NCBI GenBank assembly: GCA_022592445.1
Contig: JABYQR010000100.1
Coordinates: 61,388 to 125,387, forward strand
Origin: Cytidiella melzeri
Taxonomy: Eukaryota; Basidiomycota; Agaricomycetes; Polyporales; Irpicaceae
DNA: 64,000 nucleotides
Direction: 5' to 3'
Within the stretch, counting starts at the first letter, position 1, and every line of letters starts with the position of its first letter. The notes beneath the pieces are model-generated. The model was not told the DNA's origin, did not search any database, and saw only the letters and a program-made list of their open reading frames with translations. The position numbers and the translations under genes were made by a program. This document shows, in pieces, positions 43,333-55,731 of this stretch.

Positions 43333-45316
43333 TTAGACGTCATGTTGATCACGCTTCTTGTCGCATAGCGAGACAACGCGCTTTGTTTCTTCCAGTACCG
43401 CAAGCACTAGATGCGAATGTTCAGATGTTAGATTCATTCAGACTCGGGACGGCAAAGACGTAAAAGACGAACCTTTCTCTCTGTAAACACCTTCCTTGTG
43501 GTTCATGTGATCTGTGATGACGACCACCTTGTTGTCTTGTTCTGCAAGAGCTTGTTGCTCTCGCTTGAGGACGTCGGTGTTCAGACCCAGCTGCTCAGCT
43601 GCGACGACGGCGTCGTGGCAGAAAATACGCATCATCGCTACCTCTTCGTGGTATTGCTGGCGGAGCTCGCCAAGTTCATAAGCTACATACGCAGCGGAAG
43701 ATGTTCACGCTTAGCAACCACCCTATGCAGACGATACAACTGCAAATCGCAGACGACGCACCTGCAACCTCTGCCTCGTTTGTTGATTTTACAAACTTGG
43801 ACATTTGCTCCGTCCAATCCTTGTCCATAGCCCAAGTCACCGACTTGCTCTGGCTCGCGACGCTCAACTTGCTCATGCTGTCCCGTTTTTTGAGACTGCT
43901 CCTCCGGCGAATCAACGGTCGACGAGAAACAGAACCGACTTCTGATCCTGGCTCCGTCCCTTCGTGAATCGTCGTCAGTGGCTGACCCGTCGTAGGAGCC
44001 GGCGGCGAACCCGAAGGGTCGTTTTGGGTAGAACTGACGAGGGTGCCGTCCGGGCTCGAAGCCCTCGGTTCTTCAGCATGTGTTGCGACCTCTTGCGATG
44101 GCGCCAATTGCTCTTGATGCATACTTTGAGGGGAACTTGCGAGGACTTGGGATCCGGTATCGTCGACCTCCTGGGGCTGAATAAAGTCCCTTGGACGGTA
44201 GGGGATGGGTAAGGGGTCAGGGGACTGGATCGACGTTCGTGGCGGGTAGGCTTCGGTCGTTGCTTGAAGTGGTGATCGTGATCGTGAGCTTGTGCGCGAA
44301 GCTGGGCGAAGCTCCTCGGCGGGGCGTTGAGGAGAGCCAGCTGGCGGGGATGTTGTGGGAGGTGTGGTCGGTTGACGGATGACAGCAGGGACTGGGGCAG
44401 GGCGGTTCGAGCGGGTGCTGCTCGAGCGAGAGACGGTGGCAGAAGATTGCTCGCGTTTGACGAGGTCAGTTTTGATGACGACGTGCTTTGGTGCGTCTTC
44501 ATGCTCAACCAGTGTGCGGCTTGAGGAGTCAGAGGGACGTTTCGGCACTCGATCGGGAACGTGAGCTGATTGCGTATTCATCGAGGTTTTCCGTGTACGC
44601 TGCTGAGTACTGGAATGCGTGCCAAGCCCAGGTCGAGTTCTAGCATGATTGCGAACTGGAGATGTCGAGCGGGTTGACGGTGCACTTGTCTTTGTCTTCG
44701 GAAGTTGCGTACGAGTAGATGTTGCAGCTGCAGTTCGTGTCGCAGTGCTAGCTGAACGTCGAGGAGCGGCGGAGCTTTGAGGGCCCAATGGCCCGCATTG
44801 GTTGCAGCAGTATGTCGTAATCGCACCCCCAGCCATCGCGCGCGCAAAGTCGGGCCCTTGGTCTCGATACCACCTTTCCATTTCTTTTAGTCTGAAATCC
44901 GGCGGCGCGTGAAGGGTAAACATCATCATTCGGCCAGTGTGCTTGTCTTTGACGGTCGACGCTCGGGCGAGCCGTTGGCACTTGCGAATCATGCGATCCT
45001 TGAGGTGCCGGATTTGCATGATACGGTCCCATGAAGCTGTTTTGTCCTTTGCCAACTCGTTACGCTCCGTCTTCAAGATATGGCTGTAGATGAGAGCGGT
45101 TCTCGGGGGCAGCAGCACCTATTGATAGTCAGAGTGAGCCATACGAACGTTGCGAGATGGTGGACATGGAATCACCCTCAGTTCATTTGGCGTGTCTGTA
45201 CACTGCAGATACCGCCATCCCGACCTCGACACACCATCTGAGGGCTCCAGCTGGCCTCGCACTGGGCTTTGCTGGAAGTAGTTGAGGGAGCGGGCGGCAG
45301 GTTTCTGAGGTTCCAT
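43333..45316 (-). CDS. Ser/Pro/Thr-rich protein with C-terminal coiled coil, unknown
   Basis: Exons 45316-45176, 45118-43762, 43682-43473 and 43406-43333 sum to 1782 nt (593 aa). The first intron uses donor GTGATT and acceptor caatag, chosen because it keeps phase and skips an in-frame TAG. Residues about 48-140 form a basic helical region (TALIYSHILKTERNELAKDK, RHLKDRMIRKCQRLARAS) followed by a CCNQCG motif. About 300 low-complexity Ser/Pro/Arg residues come next, with RRPLIRRRSSLKKRDSMSKL. A C-terminal coiled coil (ELGELRQQYHEEVAMMRIFC to VLEETKRVVSLCDKKRD) ends the protein. No named domain is recognised; a scaffold or cytoskeletal role is only a guess. Confidence 0.7.
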
Positions 45317-46158
45317 GAGGGGTGAAAGCGTCGACTGAGCTCCCTCCGCCGCTGTGGTGGAGGAGCGGGTCAGAAAGAGCGATGGGGACTTACTGCTCGC
45401 GAACGATCAATATAAGCCGAACACGAGCATGGCAATGTGTTTGTGGGAGACACGCTTGGATCAATAGCGTCTACACGTGCCATCCGCCCCTGCACCGACC
45501 ATGCTTTCAATGGCTTTCTCGCGTATACGTAGCCAGCTTTGGCTGAGTGTCGCTCTTTGTTGCATTGAACGCAGAATATAAATACCGAACATATGCGGGT
45601 ACAAAATGAGCTGCAGTGAGAGACAACTTGTTCTCACTTTGCATTTCTTTGTCCAAGCTGGGGGAAAGCGCCCATAGACAATCAATACTGCAGCGACTTT
45701 CGAATTGTCAGAGTGTGCAGGGTCAACGACGTCGACTGGTCAACAGTAAAACAGTGACAATTCGAACGAGGTGGTGGTCGCGTCGACCAACACGCTGCCC
45801 CAATCGTGTGTTGCACTGATGTCCTCGGGTAATTACTGTAATGCAAGCAATATTAGATGATTACCGGCCATGTTCTTCGTCTGTAACTCCTGCAACCTCT
45901 TCACACCTCGTCTCTGGAGACCCACGCATATATGGCCCGAAGAACAGCTAGATGGACGGTCGATATCTGCAGAATTCACGGTAAACGGAATGACCGGTAC
46001 ACGGGCGCTCACGGTGTACCGCTGTCTGTTAGTATCACACGCCGACGTCGACCTGTTAAACTTGACCTGAACGACCACCACCTCAGTCCGTTGTCGCCCT
46101 TCGTGTCCGGTGTGCTCTCCAGTTTGCGACCAGAAGAGGCTCTCTCCCGCTCCTTTTA
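45317..46158. other. Divergent intergenic region before PEX16
   Basis: Promoter space shared by the coiled-coil gene (-) and PEX16 (+). Short ORFs only. Confidence 0.5.
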
Positions 46159-47546
46159 ATGCCGTCGGCTCTCGCTCATTACGAGTCGTTTTTGGTTAAC
46201 AATGTCTCCACTATATCTACCGTCGAGTCCACTTTGAGGTCCATCACATGGATACTGCCTGGCAGGTTCAAGGATGCCGAGCTCGCCTCTGAAGCCCGTT
46301 AGTCTTATATGTCGCTTATTTGCCTTGCAATGCTTGACCCGTTTCCTCAAATACACTCAGTTTCCGCATTGCTCAACATCACGAGCCTGTACCATGATAC
46401 ATTACTGGCGAGGATTTTGAAAACCGATCCCAAGTACAAATCTGTGCTTCCTGCTACCTCCCACACCCGTTACACGAGAGCTTGGGGTGAAAAGGATCAA
46501 AGGTACAAATGGGCTGCCCGCTTCCTGGAAGTCATCAAATTCGTTGAGCTCTTGATTGAGATGGGCCTACGGAGATCTGTTTCTGACCAGGCGCGTTGGC
46601 GAGGCGTCGTCTTTCTCGAGTCAATCAAGTGCGCCAAAAGTCCTTCCCCCCACTCATGATTCATACTCACAACAGTGTGCAGAGCTGTCCTCCGACTACT
46701 CATACTACGCGTCACTCGCCGACCGGTGCTGACCACCCCTGTTCCCGAGCGGGACTTTGATCCTGCTGCCATACCACCTGGCTCAGAGAGTTCATCCCCA
46801 ACACTTGCCCCATCTTCCCCTCCTTCATCCGTCCCATCAACTCCAGAGCACCTAAAGAACAACCATGTCCCATTACCCACCCACACGCTGATCATGCAGC
46901 CACCGCCACCCACAAACCAGGACCCTATCGAGGACTTCCTCCTCTCGAAAGCTCTGTCACCCTCTTATGTGAAAGCCCCCACATCACTCATGAAGACTCT
47001 GACTTCCCCTAAAGACTGGCTAGGAGAAACGCTGTATATCCTGAGACCACTCGTCTATGGTTCGTGTTCCCCATTGTCGGCTTCCTTATTTGCTAGGCTC
47101 ACCAGCCTTTGACAATAGTTGCCATGCTCTCCAGAGACCGTCGCACCAACAAACCACTCATGACGGCACTTGCACTCGAGTTTTTTTCACGGTACCTGCG
47201 ACGCGCCCCTTCTTCGTCCGCGGTGTTAGAGCGTTCCGAGTATGCACGTCGCGACAGAGACATCGTATGGTACCTCTTCCGTGACAGCATCTGGGAGAGT
47301 TGGACTCGGTACGTACTCCACGAACTTGGTATCACAAGTGCGCTACTGACTGCTATTATCACACTCAGCGTTAAGGTAGAAGGATTCGCCGACCGAACGG
47401 CTCACACCCCGCTGCTCAGCATTCTGAGCGCATTCCTCAAGGATTGGATACCGTTGATCGACGAATATCATTATTGTGAGTGCCACACCACTCAGCTTAG
47501 TAGGACTTACTGACAAGTTGTGTTTGACGTAGATACTGCTCCATAG
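46159..47546 (+). CDS. PEX16: Peroxisomal membrane biogenesis protein PEX16
   Basis: Six exons (46159-46297, 46361-46628, 46683-47059, 47119-47308, 47369-47475, 47533-47546) give 1095 nt, 364 aa. N-terminus HYESFLVNNVSTISTVESTL then RSITWILPGRFKDAELASEA is the Pex16 signature start. Further blocks: LLNITSLYHDTLLARIL, RYKWAARFLEVIKFVELLIE, the RPLVYVAMLSRDRRTNKPLM segment and the end LKDWIPLIDEYHYYTAP. PEX16 recruits PEX3 and membrane proteins to peroxisomes. The last exon is only 14 nt. Confidence 0.92.
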
Positions 47547-47879
47547 TATGAGATAACAGCACTGTACCCTGGCTTCCTGTACATCTATAATCTTACTCGG
47601 TCCTTTGTCTGGGTTCATCAATTTTTAGTGTTGCTTGTCATTCAATGTTTGGTGTTCTCAGCAGCGGAAGTCCAATGCCGAACTATTGCATCCTGCATGC
47701 TAGGTCTGTTCTACAGATTTTATCACTTTTTACACGAGATCGACTCCTCCGGTAACATTTCCCGCCTCCCACAGATACGGCCCGACTCGGAGTGATATCG
47801 AGTGGATATGAAAAGGTGGGTTGTGTTTAGGATGAATATGTATTTCCTGACGCTCCTGGGTGGCCTTGCAGCTTCAGAC
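47547..47879. other. Intergenic between PEX16 and the cupin gene
   Basis: No gene recognised. A GT-rich leader precedes the cupin ATG at 47880. Confidence 0.5.
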
Positions 47880-48666
47880 ATGTCGGATCTGCCTCCCATA
47901 CGCCGCATCGTTACCACGCATAATGAGCAAGGCCTTGGTGTTGTTCAGCACGATGACAACCTCGATATGAAAGTGAGTTGCTGTTTTTACTTCGTAATAT
48001 TGGTTTTGAGTCAACTGACCGATGATTAGCCTATGGCAGCTTTCCCTGGCGCGAAGAGCCTGCCTGTATGGACTAGCAACGGAGTCCCCGCTAAGGACAA
48101 CAATGACGAGTGCGTCGGGTTCGATCATTTCCATAGACCAATGAGGCTGACGCGTTGATGTGCAGGACGGACGGAGCGTTTCGTCCAGTTAGTGGCCCTT
48201 TCGGAGTAGTGGCTCCAGGGGCAACGTTTTGTGGGTATACGGAACTGGCTCCTGGCGCCATGGCATCATGGGTATGGAACTCACCCAGTGTATCTAAACT
48301 TGTATGTCTGACTGACAGTTTTTTTTCTTAGCATCGCACGCCGTCATTAGACCACAACATACTCAGTAAGCATCGCTCTCGCTGACTGGCCTCTATGAAG
48401 GAAGTTTGGACAATTATCTCATATTTTATGCATGTGCACTAGTCAGCGGAAAGCTTATTCTGATGATGGAAGACGGATCTGAATATCTCCTGGACAAACC
48501 TGGAGATGTCGTGATTCAGAAAGGCACCATGCATGCCTGGCGAAACCCTGGACCAGAGGTTGCGCGCTGGGTCGCAGTGCTTGTGGACGCGGAGCCCGCC
48601 GTTGTTAATGGCAGACAGATGCTGGCTTCAACGGAACGAGATTCGTCGAAGGAGAATACATGCTGA
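47880..48666 (+). CDS. Cupin-fold protein
   Basis: Exons 47880-47972, 48030-48109, 48166-48271, 48332-48365 and 48443-48666 sum to 537 nt (178 aa). It starts MSDLPPIRRIVTTHNEQGLG. The single cupin barrel is seen in FCGYTELAPGAMASWHRTPS (motif 1 with one His) and DKPGDVVIQKGTMHAWRNPG (motif 2 with PGD and HxW). Similar fungal proteins are small cupin-2 enzymes or binding proteins of unknown substrate. It ends 17 bp from the stop of the convergent SDR gene, so transcripts must overlap. Confidence 0.85.
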
Positions 48667-48683
48667 GAAAACGGCTGTTCGAA

Positions 48684-49713
48684 TCATTGTAGGTTTACAA
48701 ACAGGCCGCCATCTACTAATAATGATGCTCCTGTGACGTATTTGGCGAGGTCGCTCGCGAGGAAGACAACTGGCCCTGCGATGTCAGCTGGGGCTGTATT
48801 CATCGAAAAGGTCAGACACTTTGTCTCACATGCGTGCTGGGATATGCCGGAAAAGGCGTACCACCGAGTCTACCCAAGCACGTCCTTTTGACCATCGCTT
48901 CTCTTTTGATTTCGTCGGACAAGTCCTCTTTGTTTATATCTGTTGCGATGGTCCCTGGGAGGATCGCGTTCGCGCGGATGTTGTACTTGCCCAGCGCAAC
49001 TGCGCAGCTCTGCATCAAGGACAGGATTCCAGCTTTCGTAGGTGTGTAGTGGCTGGCCCACCATTCATAATCTTATCTCTTTGTGCTTAATGAGACGAAC
49101 ACTCCTACCATTGTAGTTCACCGCCGACGAGGGCAGATATAGAAGAGATACCGATGATGGAGCCTCCTTGGGGGCTTTGGCTTTTCATCTGGTTGGCGAC
49201 GGCTAATGTCAACAGACGAGGGGGTGAGTCTCCCAACTTGAACAGTGACAGACTTTACACTACCTTGTGTGATATAAAGCGAGCCGTCTAGGTTGACTTG
49301 CCGCGTCCTCTCCCACGTCGCATGCGGCATGGTCAAAAACTCCGCAAAAGGACATATCCCCGCGTTGCTGACGAGGACATCTGCGGTACCGTTCAACCAT
49401 CGAAGTAAACCCTGGCGTATCGTTAACTAATCTCCATACCTACCCGTCCGAACGCCTTCACACCGGCTTCCACGACCTTCGTCGATGTCCCAGGATCGCC
49501 AATGTCACCAGGAACTACAACGGCCTTACAGTGAGGAAAGTCTGACTCGATACTCTGCCGCAGAGAGAACACTTCGTTCTCGGTCTCGCTGTCTCCCAGG
49601 TAATGCAGAATTAGCCCGGTCGCGCCGTGCTTTGCGCATTCCGTGGCGCACGCTCGTCCAATGCCCCTCGAAGCCCCGGTGATGCACACGACTTTGTCTG
49701 GTAACAGAGACAT
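48684..49713 (-). CDS. Short-chain dehydrogenase/reductase (SDR)
   Basis: Exons 49713-49444, 49411-49264, 49202-49109, 49052-48865 and 48793-48684 give 810 nt, 269 aa. Classical SDR motifs: VCITGASRGIGRACATECAK (TGxxxGIG cofactor site), VLVSNAGICPFAEFLT (NAG), GSIIGISSISALVGG (catalytic Ser), HYTPTKAGILSLMQ (YxxxK), IRANAILPGTIATDINKEDL and the end TGASLLVDGGLFVNLQ. NAD(P)-dependent oxidoreductase of the 3-oxoacyl-ACP reductase/sugar dehydrogenase type; the substrate cannot be told. Divergent from the KARI gene with a 457-bp shared promoter. Confidence 0.92.
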
Positions 49714-50170
49714 CTTTGGCCTTGTGGCGGTGGTTGTAGCCTGAGGAATCCCAAGGGGGAAGGAAGTCAGTTACTAGCAACAGACCTGAATATGTATCTG
49801 TGCGGAGCATCGGTTGATTCTAGCACAAGTAGCAAGATTTGGCATCCCACGAGAATGCCGGGTTTCTGAGAACATGGTCTGCTGGTCTGCATGACCTCTG
49901 GGAGACGGCTTGGACTTGCCTCGTGCGGGCCCGCGGGCCGATTCATACCCACCCATCCGAGCTGCAGCATCACAGGGACAGTGAGTCCAACGTCAGAGGG
50001 TTCGACCAGTTCCGTTTGTTACCGTGGTGCATCTGCAGCAGGGATGGGTACTATAACACGGGGGCACGACCGGTGGGCCGAGTGCATATAAACCAGTCGA
50101 GAGACGAAGTGACAACTTCACCACTCCAGCCCCGAAAGGTTCGTATTCTTAACAGTTCTCCTTCTACAAG
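49714..50170. promoter_or_regulatory. Divergent promoter between SDR and KARI genes
   Basis: 457 bp. On the KARI side gcatataaacc at 50085-50092 is a TATA box about 80 bp before the ATG. A GC-rich palindromic stretch gcgggcccgcgggcc lies near 49924. Co-regulation is inference. Confidence 0.5.
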
Positions 50171-51594
50171 ATGCCATCCGCGAAAATGTGAGTGTTGCAA
50201 GTATGGTTTTTATTCATAGTGATACTGACGCAGGGGGGCATAATAGATACTACGATGCTGACGCGGACCTCAATCTTTTGAGCGGCAAGACCATTGTTTT
50301 CCTGGGGTGCGTACACGTTGATGAACAACCAGTACCACCCAACTGACGAGAGGCGGACAGGTTCGGAAATCAGGGAGCTGCGCAAGCTCAGAACCTGCGG
50401 GACTCCGGAATTCCCAATGAGAAGATCATAATTGCCAATCGCCCGGACTCTTATGCAGAAGATGCGAAGTCAAAGGGCTTTAGCGTCGAGCATGATTTCT
50501 CCAAGGCTGCTCAGGTTGCCGATGGTGCGCACTACCGAGTCAGCAAGTTGTTGAAATCTTCCGCTAACCACAGAGAATTATTAGTTCTTTTTCTTTTGAT
50601 CCCGGACCAGGTCCAACCCCGCGTCTTCAACGAGGCATTTGCGCCATCATTGAAAGCCGACGCGGTCATAGTTGTCGCCAGTGGTTACAACGTCTTCTAT
50701 AAACTGTTGAAGTTCCAGGAGACACAGGATGTGGTTATGGTAGCACCAAGGTATGTGCGTTGTCGAGCGGCCATTGCAGAAATGAGACTGAGTGTGCTTT
50801 TTGTGTCCAGAATGATTGGCTCGTCCGTCCGTAGTCTGTACGTGAAGGGCAAGGGCTTCCCGTGCTTCGTCTCTGTTGAACAGGATGGAACTCACAATGG
50901 CTTGTCGATCGCACTCGCCTTGTCACGCGGGATTGGAGCGACAAAGGCCGGCGCTATCGCCTCGTCTGCTCGGGAGGAGACAGCGATGGACTTGTTCGCC
51001 GAGCAGGCATTGTGGCCAAATATCATTGTGCTTTTCAAGTATGTTCGTGAATACTTCGTCAATTTGCAGTGCACTTATCATCTTGCAGGGAGGCATTCAG
51101 TGTATTGCAAGAGGCGGGATGCTCGGATGAAGCGCTTTGCTATGAGATGTATGTACCCTCAGCGAGCGAATTGTCTTTCGAGCTATTGACACCACTTACG
51201 TTCGGTTAGGTGGATGTCCAAAGAGCCTGCAGAGATCTTCGAGAGGGCGGCAGAAGAGGGCTTCATCACTCAAGTAGGTGCCTGCCGCTCTTCATAGTGT
51301 CGGAGACTGACATTCATTATCCCACAGCTCAAGCACCATTCGACTGTATCCCAGTACGGTCAGTTGAACGGCGCTCTCAAGCTCGACGGTAGTGCGATCC
51401 GCTCTCACTTCAAGGACATCTTATACAATCAGGTGTTGAATGGAAAGTTTTGCCAGGAATTTAGCGCGATAGAAGAGGATCTTGAGAAGGAGGGCGATGC
51501 GAACCCATTGAACAAGTTGTATAATGTGCACGGCAAGAGCGAGCTGGGAGAGGCGGAGAGTCGAGTCCGGGCGAGACTAGCGGGCTTGCTTTAG
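50171..51594 (+). CDS. Ketol-acid reductoisomerase-like enzyme, no mitochondrial presequence
   Basis: Eight exons (50171-50187, 50247-50306, 50361-50524, 50585-50750, 50811-51038, 51089-51148, 51210-51273, 51328-51594) sum to 1026 nt, 341 aa. It starts MPSAKIYYDADADLNLLSGK, directly at the Rossmann domain. GFGNQGAAQAQNLRDSG binds NADPH, with ANRPD following the second strand. The knotted domain keeps DLFAEQ (metal Asp and Glu), CYEM and HHSTVSQYGQ. KARI makes dihydroxy-isovalerate in valine/leucine/isoleucine synthesis. Fungal Ilv5 is a mitochondrial precursor of about 400 residues; this one has bacterial class-I length, so it is likely a cytosolic paralogue or specialised enzyme. Confidence 0.88.
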
Positions 51595-52039
51595 CATATC
51601 TACTAGCTGTGACATAGAAACATTAGCGTCGCCTTAAGGATTTCGGAAAGGTGAAAAGTTCAAGGATTGGTTCCAGACTGAGCACCAGCGGAAAGCCGTT
51701 GTCGTCGAAGTGGGACAGCACTCAGTATGCGTTGTCATGCGAGCCATGACTTGCGTACCTTCACACAAGTGTTATCCAAGACGTCAAGTGTCCTTGAATT
51801 GATGCAACTCCCCTGCTACAGTGGGCGGAATGTGGAGTCGACTTTGTTGATTGCCTGCCGCCAGCATCTGCTCTAACCAGCTGGTGCAACACTCTTCCCA
51901 AAAAAAAAAATCCAATTGGACTGCGTGACATTGCGTGTAACGCGTCACGTGCAAGATGTCACATTTTCACACAGTGTTTCGGTAGGTTTCTCCAGAAACG
52001 AAAACCTGGAGAGAACACTCATTCCACTTCTCAGCCGAC
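51595..52039. other. Intergenic before the RBM39-like gene
   Basis: Contains an A10 tract near 51900. No gene seen. Confidence 0.5.
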
Positions 52040-54339
52040 ATGTCGTCTCCTCCGAACGCCAGAATGGACGTTGACAGACTAATCTCTTCCGATGTAAGGT
52101 CCAAATCGTAAGCTCAATCCACTCATAAGTGCAATAGGGATTGTGACCTTAGGACTTCTAGTTCTCGCAACCATTCAACAGAGACTCACCGGACACGTCG
52201 TTCCCACCACTCCCGATCTCGAGAGCGTGAGAGGGACAGAGACAGACGCGACCGTCGCAGGGACAGAGACGAAGTGGATGATCGACGCCGTAGCAGGGAG
52301 CGGCGGTCTCGTGAAAGGTCACATCGGGACAGAGACTACGACAGGGACCGCGACAGGGACAGGAGACGTGAGCGTGACGGTGAGCGTCACCGTTCCGACA
52401 GAGAGCGCAGTGACCGCGATAGGGATCGAGAGCGCGAAGACCGGGAATACAGAGAGAAAAGACGCAGGCGAGAGGAAGATGGGGCTTTAGATGACCGCAG
52501 CAAAAGAAAACGAGAAGACGATGGCCCAGACTCCTTGTTGCCAGCACCTCCGCCATCTGCTGGGCTACCTCCTCCTCCACCGCCTATGAGCGACAGCCCT
52601 CGTCGCCGCCATGATATGTCTCGCGAGCCTGACGGCAGATTTGGGAGCAGACCACCCAGGTCCTCTCGTGATCCCAGGGACGAGCTTGATGACAGACCCC
52701 GCGAACGTCGGGGCAGCACCCGTGACCGTTCCGTCGAAGTGGAAAAACGAACGTAAGTCAACTCACTTTTGTTACAGCGAATGGCCGCATCTGACTTGCT
52801 TTGCAGGCGCATCTCTCCATCTTATGAGGCGCCACCCGATGATCCTCTGAACGAGGAGCCAAGGGAGGACGATTCTGAGGCTCGCTCAGTCTTCGTTTCT
52901 CAGCTTGCGGCTCGATTGACTGCTCGAGACTTGGGCTATTTCTTCGAGGATAAACTTGGCGAAGGTGCCGTCATGGATTCTAGAATTGTCACTGACAGGA
53001 TTTCCAGACGTTCTAAGGGGTATGTCTACTCTCATGTCTTTAATGTTGTTCGCTAAACTATGGGCGCAGTATCGGTTATGTCGAGTTCCGTACTATTGAA
53101 CTAGTGGACAAAGCTATCTCTCTGAGTGGAACACTCGTCATGGGTCTCCCTATCCATGTTCAACATACTGAAGCCGAAAGAAACAAACTTCATGCTGGCG
53201 ACACGTGAGTAAATATGGTTATGGCTGTCGAAACATGTTCACTGATGTGGCTCCAGGCTTAATCTACCCCCAGGAGTCAGCGCGCCACACGGCGGCATGC
53301 AGTGAGTTCTTACTGGGCTGTGATGGTTCATCCGCTCATATGCTACTATCAGACTATACGTTGGCTCGTTGCATTTCAATCTCACTGAGTCAGATATCAA
53401 ACAGGTCTTCGAGCCATTCGGCGAGTTAGAGTTTGTAGACCTTCACAGGGATCCGATGACGGGACGCAGCAAAGGTTATGCATTTGTCCAGTGAGTAACA
53501 TATCTCCTATTCTTTGGCATGACCTCATTTCGCTTGCAGGTATAAGAGAGCTGAGGACGCCAAAATGGCTCTTGAGCAGATGGAAGGCTTTGAGCTGGCT
53601 GGACGCACCGTACGTTCTATCAGTTATCTTCGGGATGAGACGCCCTAAATCGATTTGTGCAGCTTCGTGTCAACACCGTCCACGAGAAGGGCACCATCAA
53701 ATATACTCAGCAGGATTCATTGGATGAAGCTGGCGGTAATGCTTCGGTGCTCTGAAATACTAGTTCCTTACTAAAACCAGGCTTTCAGGTGGTAATCTGA
53801 ACGCCGCATCTAGACAGGCACTGATGCAAAAGCTTGCTAGGACTGACTCGGCTCCTGTTTATCAAGAAGCTGTGTAAGTGACATATGACCCTGTGGGCTG
53901 CATACACTGATGTAGTGTTTTTGTCAGTGCAAGACCCAACATTCCATCCGCTATGCAGTCCAAATCTGTCCTTCTCAAGAACATGTTTGACCCAGAGGAG
54001 TGCGTATCTTACATTCACGTAAGGAAATTACTGAACGCTGGCAATTTTAGGGAAACGGAACCTGACTGGGACAAAGAACTTGCTGAGGACTGCAAAGCCG
54101 AGCTCGACAAGTATGGGCGGGTCCAATTCCTCAAAGTGGAGAAGGAATCTCAGGTAAGCAAAGCTTGCTTCCGCCAGTACTTTGACATTACTCAGCTTGC
54201 ACAGGGTGAAATTTACGTCAAATACGACAACGTTGAATCCGCCAAGAAAGCAATTGACGCTTTGAACGGTCGTTGGTTTGGTGGAAGACAAGCTTCTGCG
54301 GCATTCATTTCTGACGCTATCATGCAGGCTCATCAATAA
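52040..54339 (+). CDS. RBM39/CC1-like splicing factor (RS domain, three RRMs)
   Basis: Twelve exons (52040-52107, 52153-52752, 52807-53019, 53070-53204, 53257-53301, 53353-53490, 53540-53609, 53663-53735, 53789-53873, 53928-53999, 54051-54153, 54205-54339) total 1737 nt, 578 aa. The N-terminus is an Arg/Asp/Ser-rich RS-like domain (about 25-150). RRM1 is at about 244-320 (RSVFVSQLAARLTARDLGYF, GIGYVEF) and RRM2 at about 352-425 (LYVGSLHFNLTESDIKQVFE, SKGYAFVQYK). A C-terminal UHM-type RRM is at about 483-578 (VLLKNMFDPEEETEPDWDKE, GEIYVKYDNVESAKKAIDAL, GRWFGGRQ). This order is that of RBM39/CAPER and fission-yeast Rsd1, nuclear factors that bridge U2AF and spliceosome assembly. Confidence 0.95.
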
Positions 54340-55028
54340 GCATACTAAGTCCACACAAGGGGATGCTAATGCGTTTCGTTTCGTTTCATGCTGCAGGAAA
54401 ACAAGAGATTCTTTTATGTCGCCACTCGTACTTTTCTAATTCTCTCAGCTACGTGTCGTACATCTCAATATTATGCTATGCAGAATTCGGCCTCGCGACG
54501 GTTGCGCCTTCAAAGTCTAATGGCCAACTAATCCTATAACGCAGTATTGTAGGTTTGCGAGCTCCGCCAGTTGCACTGAGGTGTTCTTGCTCTCAATGGC
54601 TGTCTTTCGTTTGTTGCAGTCGCCCGATTGCTGGTCTGGCATCGCGGACCTAGCTAGACACCGTGGACGCAGGCGTTATGGACGCACCGAACCATAGCCT
54701 ACCCGTATGTTGTTTCAGCACCTGCCGCCGTACTGATTTCTCCATACGCCAGTGAAAGGCTATCTTTCGATTCGTAGGACGCATCCATGAACTCCCCGCG
54801 TCGGCCGAATATGAATTTGAGTACGATGTCATGGGGATGCCAGCTGCAGGATGTCAAAACTAATCTTACTGCGGCGCGGTTATTCGTTCCTTTGACCAGT
54901 GTTCGAATATGTGATCGATAACATGCTCTAATCATGATCGATGGCTCTTAAATGCGTCGCCATTGCGCGCGAGTGCTTGCTCTCGACTGCCGTCTGTAAG
55001 TCCTCTATCCTCTATCCAAACCAGCATC
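54340..55028. other. Intergenic between RBM39-like and RidA genes
   Basis: No gene recognised; only short ORFs on the minus strand. Confidence 0.5.
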
Positions 55029-55607
55029 ATGTCCGGCGTCGAAACAATCAACTCTACCGAGCACCCTACGTTCCCCGTGCTTTGTAAGTGGCGACTTTGT
55101 TCGAGCATGACACGGCATTTGCTTGTTGACAAACTGATCCATACGCTGCAGCCCACGCTGTGAAAGTTCCTGGCCTCATCTTCCTCAGTGGCCAGACTCC
55201 GGTAGATTCTGATGGCAAACTTGTGGAAGGAGGTATCAAAGAGCACACAGTCTGTACCACAGTTCACGCATGAAGGACTCGTTTCTTTGACTAATTAAGC
55301 ACCCTGAACTCAGGCGCAATGCATCGCTAACCTTGGCAAGGTGTTGAAGGCGGCAGGATCGTCCTGGGACAAAGTAGTAAAGGTCAACGTGTATCTGAAA
55401 AACATGGACGACTTCTTTGCCATGAACGAGGTGTACGGCGAACGTGAGTCGCAAGAAGTGCTCTTATATCTTTTTTCGATGAATAAGTGACATACCGCGG
55501 GTACGCCCACAGTGCTGCCGGACCCAAAGCCGGCTCGTACATGTATCGCTGCCGCGAAACTGCCTTTCGATGTTGATGTCGAAATTGAGGCGATCGCCGC
55601 AGCTTAA
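55029..55607 (+). CDS. RidA/YjgF/Hmf1 family enamine-imine deaminase
   Basis: Exons 55029-55083, 55152-55249, 55314-55443 and 55513-55607 give 378 nt, 125 aa. Features: VPGLIFLSGQTPVDSDGKLV, QCIANLGKVLKAAGSSWDKV, VKVNVYLKNMDDFFAMNEVY, and PARTCIAAAKLPFDVDVEIE with the conserved Arg that binds the substrate carboxylate. RidA hydrolyses 2-aminoacrylate and similar imines released by PLP enzymes. No clear mitochondrial presequence, so probably cytosolic. The PLP-enzyme gene at 57396 is a plausible partner. Confidence 0.93.
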
Positions 55608-55731
55608 CCGTGACTGGCGAATGTGTTTGTAGTTTCTATGCTGAGAGATAAAGCATTTTGTATGGGTATGGAACGATGAAAGTTGAGTTCGAGTTATTCT
55701 CGCATGCAGCGGAACATATGATGACACAGTT

